Positions 12,515 to 22,600 of a stretch of DNA of 64,000 nucleotides are shown piece by piece. The stretch spans positions 3,774,764 to 3,838,763 of the forward strand of contig NC_092583.1 in the NCBI RefSeq assembly GCF_037975245.1, written 5' to 3'. A model generated the notes under the pieces. That model did no database searches and was not told where the DNA came from. It worked only from the letters and a program-made list of their open reading frames with translations. How positions within the stretch are numbered: position 1 is the first letter of the stretch; every line of letters begins with the position of its first letter. The position numbers and the translations under genes were made by a program. Source of the DNA: Apostichopus japonicus (lineage: Eukaryota; Echinodermata; Holothuroidea; Aspidochirotida; Stichopodidae).

Positions 12515-12897
12515 AATGCGGCCAAGGGCGTAGGAACCGGGGGGCTGGGGGGCGCCAGCCCCCCAGTGAAAAATGTGGAGGGGCGGAAGTATCATTCCGC
12601 CCCCCCGCTCCGCAAGTCAGAAAACCCCTTTTTCATTTCCAAATGAGGAAAAAAATCTCATTTGGAGCACCAAATTGCATCTAAGGCCAGGTGAAAATAC
12701 AAAATTAAGTTTACAAAATGGAGTGGGTGTTGAAGTGTGCTATATTGCACCAAATTGCATCTGAGGCCACCTGGAAATGCAAAAAATTCCAAAGGGGAGG
12801 GGGCACCCCCTCCCCTTAGACCCCTCCCCCAGGCCGGCCATCAGTCTTCAGCCCCCCCCCCCACTCAAAAGTACCTTCCTACGCCACTGAATGCGGC
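12515..12897 (+). mobile_element. hAT-type MITE (family A), 8-bp target duplication
   Basis: A 367-bp element at 12523-12889 is flanked by perfect 8-bp duplications AATGCGGC. The ends CAAGGGCGTAGGAA and (inverted) CAGTGGCGTAGGAA form terminal repeats. Inside are GC-rich palindromes and two copies of a CACCAAATTGCATCT motif. It has no coding capacity. The copy at 45666-46034 is the same family in the same orientation. An 8-bp duplication plus CAGNGGCG-like ends is typical of the hAT superfamily. Confidence 0.9.
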
Positions 12898-14237
12898 CCA
12901 ATATGTGAATAATCAGATATCAAAAATATTATTTAACCCTTACATCCCAATAGTTCAATTTCTTTATGTCATGATATCCCGATTATGAGATAATAATTAC
13001 AGAACATATAATATATTGAGATATACACACCACAAAGTCACCTTCATGGCTCCGTGTATCGGATTATCGGAAAAATCGGATATCATGTACGGTTATCGGA
13101 AACGTTGTGGAACCTTGGTGGGTGTAATTCCGACTAAACCGCTCTTGCGCTATTTATAGCATTTTAAGATAGATCCGCCACCCTGCCGATTTCGATAAAA
13201 AAGAAAACAAGAATCGGATTGGCAAAATAGTTAACAAAATCCAACTAAAACAAGAAAACTTACCAAAAGGAAACCCGGCAGCATTTCGGGGTTTTACAAC
13301 ACACTTCTGCAGTAACCTGGGTCTACGTCAAAGATATTTCGCACATAACTCTAGTGCTGTAAAACACTGGCATTATGGTATATAAGCATTTAGTGCAATT
13401 ATATTACGTATAGTATAGACCTACATACCGTCCAATACATGCACGGATACACGGAAAAATAATTGTATCTCAATGAATTCTGCATTTCCATCACTTATAG
13501 GAAGTATAAATATTATCACTCAAGATCATGCTCATGTACTTAATTTATTACTAAAACAGAATTATATATGATAAAAATGAAAATAAATAAGAATTTAAGC
13601 GAGGTAGAGGAAAGGGAATAAAGACACATACGACAAAAGGATACAAATATTGTTTGCTATACCCATGCAGGTTAATAGATTCTCCACTCCCCCCCCCCAC
13701 CCCATTTCATCACTCTCTCCTTGCAAAAAATATGTATAGGCCTTTGTAAGTCCAAGCCCTTGGTTACAGGAAATTTTTGTCTTGATATGTTATAGTTCAA
13801 GAAATAAATAAGGGAATTTGTGTATTAGCCATCTTTCTATATCTATTTATATATAGGTTTTCAAGATATTCACCTATAAAATATGCTTATGACTTGGGCG
13901 TATGATGTTAATATATGTTATTCCATTCTAATAACTCAACACAAACATGTGTTTCAACTTCATATAAACGAAGGAGCACATTATAACTACATAGGGCATC
14001 TTATTTGAGCCTATAAGTCGACTTATGTTTTCCCATTGAGTTTTGTGTTGCATCTGAGGAACTCGAACTAATGGTGTGTTTTTTAGACTAAATAGTCCAT
14101 TCACTTTATTTGACAACCCTGACTTGTTTACAGGGTCATGTTGGTATAGCAGTGTGTTTTAATTGTTTATACCATATCGATAGTTTATTGAGTACAGTCA
14201 GTCTTTAACTGGTTGACCCAAGTTTATGTTTCAAGGT

Positions 14238-14480
14238 CTAACATTTCTCTATCATTAAGCCGGTGGTGGCACGTACAGTGGGCTGGCGAGTGGGGGTGTC
14301 AGGGGCACGTTTGTGTTGGTTGAAGGCAGTGGGGTCGCCAAACATTTCAAATTTGGGGGGGGGGGGAGTGCACAGCACATAATTAGGGGAGGGGTCTAAG
14401 GGGAGGAGGTGTCCCATTCCCCATTGAGAAATTTTTGATTTATTAAGGGTCCTTAGATGCAATCTGGTGCTATATTTTGC
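14238..14480 (-). repeat. Diverged MITE fragment related to family A
   Basis: The inverse complement shares the TTGCATCTAAGG-like word and the block CACCTCCTCCCCTTAGACCC with the internal part of the 12523 and 45666 elements. The ends are not clear. Confidence 0.45.
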
Positions 14481-14889
14481 ATCTTGAAGTAACTTTTATG
14501 TTTAAGAATTTTCTGGCTTCGTCTGTCCGATATTTATGTTTTTAATTGATAAAAAGTTATACAAAACATGGAAATTATCCATTTTGCTTCTATAGTGAAG
14601 AGTGTTTAATTTGAAATTCATGCATGGTAGTAATGAAGTTAAGCACTAGCGGGGCCTTTGTGACCTTGTTAGTGAGAAAACAACTGGTTATTGTGATGGT
14701 CGCTGGAAAAAGTTTTACTGATGAACATAATACGTTTCGTCCGTTGTAAAATAAAGTTTTTGTTTGAGTTTTCGTATTTTAACACTACAAATCGCATCGG
14801 GGGGGGGGGGTGGCCGGGTGGGAAGGGGCACCTATATATATATATATATGTTAATGCAATGGAGGTAAACGACAAAGGCAAATGAATAT

Positions 14890-15017
14890 ATATAAATGAA
14901 AATCGTAATGAGTTGGAAAATCAAGAACAGTGAAAAAACTTTCAGCCTCCACCGGGATTCGAACCACGGGCCTCCCGCTCTGTACGCGGACACCCTAACC
15001 ACTAGGCTATGGACGCT
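14890..15017 (-). mobile_element. tRNA-derived SINE, inverted partner copy
   Basis: This has the same A box, B box and body as the copy at 15264-15411, on the other strand, with a short TA tail at its left end. It carries the TTCTTGATTTT body version that is also present at 3061 and 3590. Confidence 0.85.
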
Positions 15018-15389
15018 GATTGTATGTCCAGAGGTTCGAAACCGGTAAGGAAGATCGTAATTCCACTGTAGGCGTTTGTCACCTATATCGAACAATACTA
15101 GTTCTGTTTTTGGTGACATATTTTGCCCTACTCTGTTTGATCTCTAGAGTAGGGCAAAATATGTCACCAAAAACAGAACTAGTATTGTTCGATATAGGTG
15201 ACAAACGCCTACAGTGGAATTACGATCTTCCTTACCGGTTTCGAACCTCTGGACATACAATCAGCGTCCATAGCCTAGTGGTTAGGGTGTCCGCGTACAG
15301 AGCGGGAGGCCCGTGGTTCGAATCCCGGTGGAGGCTGAAAGTTTTTTCACTGTTTTTTCACTGTTTTTCCAACTCATTACGATTTTCAT
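14896..15389. repeat. Near-perfect palindrome of two inverted tRNA-SINE units
   Basis: The left arm (14896-15134) and right arm (15146-15389) are reverse complements with an 11-nt spacer and centre near 15140. I saw only one substantial difference: a small duplication or substitution in the SINE body, where TTCTTGATTTT is replaced by a repeated TTTTTTCACTG. Each arm holds one tRNA-SINE (head at 14945-15017 minus and 15264-15336 plus) and about 115 bp of identical non-SINE sequence toward the centre. It is either a genuine young inverted duplication or an assembly artefact. Confidence 0.92.
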
Positions 15390-15411
15390 ATATATATATA
15401 TATATATATAT
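15264..15411 (+). mobile_element. tRNA-derived SINE with (TA)n tail
   Basis: The head contains an A box TAGCCTAGTGG at 15271-15281 and a B box GGTTCGAATCC at 15315-15325. The 5' GCGTCCA can pair with 3' TGGAGGC in six of seven positions, as an acceptor stem. A body of about 55 bp follows and ends in (TA)n. The T stem is mismatched and a body is attached, so this is a SINE rather than a working tRNA gene. Confidence 0.85.
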
Positions 15412-15666
15412 GATCTTGGAGATCAGCCCTAGTAGATTTAACCTTGTTTTGACGAATATAGTTGTTTTGATTCACTGATTTCGGTCAACTGGAGTCGAGT
15501 ACGACGTTGCAACCAAATCGTGAGTGTTCGAGGGAACCGCTCTAACAGACCACGCCCACAGTACATGAGACACTTGACAGCAAAATAAAGATATCGTAGA
15601 TCAATGATGAAAAAATGAAATGGTGAAAATTTCATTCACAACTCGTAACCGATTTGTAATGAATGT

Positions 15667-16309
15667 GTTAACGACAAGGGCGGCGGAAGCACTTTTAATC
15701 TGGGGGGCACCAGAAATTCGATTGGACCGATGCAGCCGATATTTAGTACCCTTTATAACTCTTATTGTATTATCTTATTTGCGTATACACATCACTCCAT
15801 CAACCCCCCCCCCCCCCCCAAGGAAACAATGCATACTAGCTCTGCAATATCCAATGTGAAAATTGGGAAACAAGGGAAAAGTTTTCTTTCGAGACAAAAT
15901 GAGGTGAAATCATTATAAAGTCCTGCACACGCGATCGATACATGCATGAAAGCAAATGAAATATGTCAAAATACGAAAGGATGGGGTATTATTATTGTAA
16001 CGACTTTCCCAATAAATATAACCAATATGGAAGGGTAATAACACGGCGAATGATATATGTTATTGGCATGCGATGTAATAACCGACGCATGCCTATATGA
16101 TATGCACATTAACATGTTGAACTCTAAATCAAAATCTAAATATAAAACTTCCCGAAATATTTCAATCGACGTGGGTTTCACTTTGTAAACTCTTTTTTAT
16201 TTAGAAATTTTTATGTAGAAAAAGGGCACATTTTTAACCTGAGGAAAAAAGTGGGGGGGGGGGGCACGTGCCCCCTGTGGCCCCCGGTTCCGCCGCCCTT
16301 GATTAACAA
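15667..16309 (+). mobile_element. hAT-type MITE (family B), imperfect 8-bp duplication
   Basis: The 627-bp element 15675-16301 has inverted ends CAAGGGCGGCGGAA and, inverted, CAAGGGCGGCGGAA. It is flanked by GTTAACGA and ATTAACAA, which match at 6 of 8 positions. The right end shares a GGGGGCACGT(G/A)CCCC block with the element at 58304-58634. It lies about 310 bp upstream of the MED1 start codon. Confidence 0.75.
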
Positions 16310-16610
16310 GGATAGTTGGGTTCCAGAGGGAACTTTAAACTGGACATACCCTATAGGAGTAAAATAACACCTCAGTACACGGTGGCATTTTATACACCTC
16401 ACATATATCAATATGAAACAATTGAGCAAAATGATCGGTGCTTCAAACAACAAAAATTTGTAAACGTAAAGGGCCTGCAAATCGATTGCCGTCGAATCTT
16501 TTACGAGCGAGCAGATTCCTGCATACGGACTAAGTGTTTCATACATTTGGGGCGTGGTTTTGTAAATTTCGTCAGCATGAAACACTGACGGTGTAGTTGA
16601 AGCCCGCAAT

Positions 16611-16622
16611 CAAAATGGCGAC
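16611..16622 (+). promoter_or_regulatory. YY1-like motif overlapping the MED1 start codon
   Basis: CAAAATGGCGAC around the start codon resembles the YY1 core AANATGGCG. YY1 sites that span the initiator ATG are common in TATA-less housekeeping promoters. No TATA box is evident just upstream. This rests on motif match only. Confidence 0.35.
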
Positions 16623-19600
16623 TGTGTCATTGATGGCGACTGGTCATATGGACCTAAATGGCCCTGGAAAACCAACGTTAGGTAGGTCTGTGGGTTAATA
16701 TTTAATATGCGATCTACATCAATAAGTGTTTATCCATGTTTAAGTAGCCCAGGTTCACGTTTGAATAGTGAAAGATGCCTTGTTTGCAACAAAACAAAGC
16801 CGCCTAGTGTTAAGCCCATTGTAGCCTAGCTTAGTCTACTGTAGACTTTGTAATGCAAGGCCTGCGTTAGGCCTGCTGCCGACCAAGCCTGACCAAACCT
16901 AGGCTAGGCCTAGTAAATATAACGGAATAAACATAGGACTGTAAAATCCTCATTGGCGCTACGAATGACTAAAACTTTGGACTGTAGACTTTAATGCCTA
17001 ATATGATAATAAGGCCTAACATTAGAATCCGTACCATATGAATGGGAAAGCTTACTTGTAGGGGCTAGGAAGAAGGAAGTAGGGTTAGGGGTTAGGAAGT
17101 AGGGTTAGGAAGTAGGGTTAGGAGTTAGGAATGGTACGGATTCTAAATTAGTACCGATAATAATAATAAGCAGGGCTTGACGTAAGCCTCAAAAAGGGCG
17201 CATCAAAAATGCCATTGTGAGGTTCCAATCATGAATGGCATCACAAGCAAAAATTAATCTGACTTTGGGAAAGGCAGTGACAGCTTTTTTCGTAGCTGTA
17301 TTACAACATCATACAAGGAGCAGTAAAAATGTCTAATGAGACCATTTCATTATGGATACTGTAATAATACAAGTATCAGGATACAATTCATTACAGAACA
17401 AAAGTCTTAGTTACGCTACTGTCTTATCAGTCAGCTAATTTATTTCTTTCGCTGGGATGGCATAATGAATTAGAAGTGCCTAAAATTTCCAAGTGTTGAT
17501 ATTATATATACAGTACAGTGCAAATCAACTTTTTCCTGCATATAATTATAGCTCCACAAATAAAAGTCACATACGTACATCAGGGATGTGCTCAGGAATG
17601 TTTGAGTGCTGCGCGGATTTGTGCGGTAGTGTGATCCACGTCCATGGGGAGGAGGCTAAGGGGAGGGGGTAGCTTGGTATCTGTAACATGTCTTCTGTAG
17701 TACTATGCGCACAATACTTGCTAGACTTATTCAGTATCTCACTGCAACTTTGAGTCGTTACTCGATTAGGGACTTTGTACATTTCCCAATTAATACTTTT
17801 GTCCTTTAACTGCAAAATGCTGAGCGAAAATTTCACAGATTCTCCACTACGCTGCCTAATCAATACTAACTTTTACGCATTGAAAATCTCAGGCTTGACA
17901 AAGCATCTGTCTTCTCCTTGGAACCTTTGTCGAGTGAAAAACTGCACAAACTCATGGCAGCGAATGAGTGTTTACTTTCTCAAAACTCAAAATTTATGTA
18001 TATTTTGCAAATTATGACTTGGCATGTAGAAAATGCCCAATGAAGTAATTGAGGCTGATTTTGGCTACATTAAGTGTATTCGTATTCTGACACGAAATAT
18101 TTTATCTTCACACTTCTGTGTTAATATTAACGAACCTAATACTATCATATCGTTGTTTCGTGTAAATAATGAAGAAAATTTAGTCAGATCCTTTGGAAAC
18201 GGAGAATGTGGGGCTGTGGACGTACTGTAAAACTTTTAATTGCCATGGCCTTAAGACTTTTAATTCCTAGAAGTTAGTTTGGCTTGATCATAGATATCGG
18301 TACCCAACACTGACTTGCAAAGCCTAGGCTATATTGTTAGTTGGATCCCAAAATGTCCAGACCATTTGGGGGAAAATTATGGAAATAACTGGAAAGTTTC
18401 TCCATTATTTCAGAATTCTTAATCATGAGTGATGATTGGCTGAGAGGGGACCTACAGTAGGTCTGCCTCTTTTGTCACACACACGTTGTACAGGGAGTGG
18501 TGTTGTACTGAGATGCTTTTGAAACAGCCCAGGCCTGCCTTAGACATGTAATACAAGACAACTTGACGAACGGATTGTTTTATAAATGAGATCGCAACAA
18601 TCTTTAGGTGTTCAAGTCTGTGATCTTGAAATTTAATGCACTAGATTGAATGCACTAGATTTAATCACTAGATTTAATGCACTAGATTTAATTACTAGAT
18701 TTAATACACTAGATTAATGCACTAGATTTAATGCACTAGATTTAATGCACCAGATTAATGCACTAGATTTAATGCACTAGATACTGTTACTTTTGTTGAA
18801 ATTGAACATTGTTGTGGACCCTTTCATTTTAGATGGTGGTGGCCAGGACCAAGACAACCTTCTAGCTCATTTAATGGAGAAACTGAAGATGACCAGCAAA
18901 CAGGTCAAGGCTTGGTCCGAAGAACGGCTCAAACTCAGAGATGCAATGGTTAGTTCCAGTAAATTCCAGTAAAACATAAGAATGAAATTGATGAAATGGA
19001 TGAAGTGTCTAGAAGAAAAATAATAAGTACCTGTTCATTGCTAATTTGGTCTATACAGTTTAGTTGTCAACACTGCCTGTGATTGGTTCAAACGAATGCA
19101 CATTTATAATTTATTCACTACCCATAGGCCTAACAGATTAAGTAATTGAAGACTAGTTCATTTGCATATACTAGAACAATTTTATATTTTGATCAAGGGT
19201 TATGATAAAAAAAGTTTGAAAAAAAGAAACGGTATGGGTTTGGTTGGCATAAAAGTTTCCTTCAGACCAACCACATCTCCCATCGAATGGAATGAAATAT
19301 CTACAAAGGAATTAAATATCTACAAAAAAAAAACTGTTTTTTTGTCAATTTTGTGCTCCATTCAAAGCTGCTAAGACTCAGTTTGGTATGCCCAATTGAA
19401 CATGTTCACAACCGTAGCAGTTTGCGATGAACATTCTTATTGCATACATTCTTATTGCATATATTCTGTATTTTCGTATGACTCATTTTGTACCATCCTA
19501 TAGAGGGGCTGATGAGGAAGCCCGTTTAAATTGTTTTTGATATGATTCGACCCAAACAGTATTTCCTAACAGAGTACACAGAGTATAAAGTTTCTTCATA

Positions 19601-22600
19601 GTTTGATATTATTATTTTTTTTTTTTAGTTTGATATTATTATTTTTTTTTCAATCTGTATTCTGTCAGGCTATTTATAAAAATACAGACAACGTTGATCC
19701 AGACAGGCTCCAGAAATGTTTGGAAAACATCAAGAAGGCTATCACGGGTAAGAATTTTGACACTTTTCCCGCAAGTTGCTTCAATTTGAGAATGGTTTTG
19801 CAAATTGTTGTAGAAAATTTGTGACTTGTGTGAGGAATTCTTAACTTCCACATATTCATTCTTTAAAAGGGTGATCTCTACATTCAGACATCAGATGACA
19901 GATTTGTTTCGATCTTTTTCCTTTTCTGAGAGTTCCATTAAAGATTCTTGTTAGTCCTGACCCTTATCTGCCCTACAATTTCCTTATCATTTTTTAGCTC
20001 ACACACATTACCGTGTGTGAGGTTATGGAGAACCAGGTTTTTGTCAAACTTTTCAAACAAATTTCAGTGACTTTTGTCTCTAACTCATTCCACTTGAAAT
20101 TTTGTAAGCTTGTTTTGGGGATTAAACTTTTTCCTTTTTACTTGTTAAAGATCATGAATTGATCAAACATTATTGAATTTTTGGGTACATTTAGGAGTTC
20201 CACAAACATTGGGTCATAGTATTTGCACAGGAAACCATTGTTTATTGCTGTATTAATTGGGTGTATTGCCAGCTTTCTCTGTTGAGCTCAGTTTAAAGTG
20301 ATATGGTAATAGAAACCCCCCCCCCCCCTTCCTTATGTGGTTTGTGCCGTATGTTATGATACCTCACTGGTTTGTTCCAACTGTCCACTGGTATTGTTTC
20401 CAAAGTGTTTTCGGGAGGTTAGGCTAGGGCCTAGCCAAAATTACATGTAGGCTTTATGTGCATACTGCACGAAAATAGGGGAATGCAGTATACTACAGTA
20501 GTTGGAATGCACCAGCCAGTGGAACACTCAGTTGTTTCAAGTAGTGTCTGGAGGCGGGCGAGTTATCAAACGGCTGGCGCCTAAAATGTAGGTGCAAAGT
20601 AGGTCCATTCATTCAGACACACTTGTCCAAATGGTAAATCTGGCATGAGCATCTGCGCGCCTTGGTGCTCTAGTGTTTGGTATCCTTTGTTTTTAAAAGT
20701 CTGTGGGTAGGTACTCAGACATTGTTCTTCCATTAAAAATGTCTTAGAGAAGCAACGAATCTTATAAATTCTTTCATAAGATAATTCTTTCATGTAAAAT
20801 GTTTTAGAAGCATCAAATCTTTTGCCATTTGTTTCAACGACTCTCGGTCTGATTTATTCTACAGTTTCTTCGTTACCAGCCATGGTCGAAAGACTCGAGG
20901 CTCTAGCCAAACCTGTAAAGTGAGTAGTACCATGAAAGGATGGGATATAGGAATTGAGAATAATTTTACGAGCACAGCTGTGATATACAGTAGCACTTGG
21001 TGTTTGAAGCAGGTTACAAGAGCCGACCCTCTGGGTACAGAACTCTAGTTCTGTTGAGTCATTGACAAGGCTGACGCTCTGATGCAGTAGTACCATCCTG
21101 AAGGGGACTTAACGGAGTTACCATCCTGAAAAGAGTGATTTTGAAGAAGGGGTTCCCTTAATTACCACTGTGACAAAAACGCTTGGGTTGCAAGGGGTGT
21201 ACAAGCTAACACTACAATCTATCACTGTGTGATAGCCACAGGTGATGTTCAAAGCTGGTTGATCTCGATACATCGTCGCCAAAGGTATTTTTTATCCAAT
21301 AACTGATGCTTGTAGAAGCCAATTACCTCGTTCAGAAAGTTGTATCAATCACGCAGGAATTCATTTGATTGTTTTTTTCCTATGAACAACTGCCTGCGAG
21401 TTCATATTTTGCAATGTAGTAAATATTGATAACTGCACTCATTAAATTTGTAATCCTGTCCTGACAGTGTTTTGGCTTTTATATTTTCGCAGCTTAAAGG
21501 TCATGTCAACTCAAGAGGGTAATATCTTCATAAGCTCAGATACCTTCTACGTTGAAGTCCAGATGGGTGAGAACGGGAACGTACAGGACGTGATGGTGGC
21601 CCATTGCAAAGATCCAGTGGTGAGTGGGAACTTTTGTGTTTGATATACCTAACTTGCAAACTGGTATTCAGGCTTAGCCTTGGGGTTGGTTGAAGGTGGT
21701 AGCTAACTACGTTATCATTTTGTTATATCCTAAGCAAAACAAAGGGCTTTCACCAGAACTTTTGTGTTTGATTGTACCTAACTTGCAAACTGGTATACAG
21801 GCTTAGACTAGGGGTTGGTTGAAGGTGGTAGCTAACTTCTTTATCATTTTGTTATATTCACATAAAACAAAGGGCTTTCACCAGAAAGTTTGTGTTTGAT
21901 GTACCAAACTTACAAACTGGTATGCAGGCTTAGACTAGGGTCGGTTGAAGTGGTAGCTAACTTCTTTATCATTTTGTTTTATCCTGAACAAAACAAAGGG
22001 CTTTCACCAGATAATGACTCTGATAAAGAAATTGTGCTGATTTTGACCATTTGTTGTTGAAGTTGTTGCCAGTTTTGCATCATGTCTCCTCCTGTATAAC
22101 ATCATGCCATAACATTTTATAAATATAGGATTCATGTTTTGCTGGTTGTGTATCGATGGAAAAAATGTCTTAGGTTAAAATTTTGCTCACTTGTCTCAGT
22201 AGTTTTGTAAACTTGTCAGTAGTAGGGAGGCCAATGATGTAGAGAGCTGTTATAAATGTGATGGTGCACCCTCAATCATCTTACTGTTTGTTAGTTGTGT
22301 AAGCAGCATGTTATCTGTGTAAGTTTATTTCATCATTTATATATTTGTTCTAAGATCTAGCTAATTTTCTCTTGTAATCGTTCGACGATCACCTCGGTGT
22401 GTTGTCGGTGTCTTCACATCTTAATTTATTTATCCCCTGTAGAGCTGTACTGAAATGTCTGAATCGCTGAAACAGAACAATTTTAAAGAATTTGGAGAAC
22501 ATCTCTGCGGACTGGCAGATTTTTACCAAACCGGCGGTGATGCGTAAGTATAGGTGGCATACAAATGTACAAAAAGATGCATGAAAATTCTGAATGGAAC

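Larger units (their letters stand above)
8020..16614. other. Region between the avidin-like gene and MED1; repeats, no firm gene
   Basis: The missing first exon of the avidin-like gene should lie here, but no signal-peptide exon with a convincing donor was found. An 81-codon frame at 8233-8478 has no recognisable domain. The region also contains the U2-headed retroelement, three hAT-like MITEs or fragments, the SINE palindrome and several poly-G runs. Confidence 0.5.

Noticed and set aside
13270-13312. Cys-rich mini exon on the minus strand as upstream avidin-like exon
   Set aside because: Acceptor and donor words exist, but the phase-compatible reading has no signal peptide or EGF pattern, and the intron would be over 5 kb.
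15264-15336. A functional tRNA gene
   Set aside because: A and B boxes are present, but the T stem is mispaired and a conserved non-tRNA body with a TA tail follows, as in a SINE.
14832-15478. Two similar ORFs (95 and 152 codons) sharing an MSPKTELVLF start
   Set aside because: They are the same palindrome arm read on each strand through a tRNA-SINE, so the similarity is structural and not evidence of a protein family.
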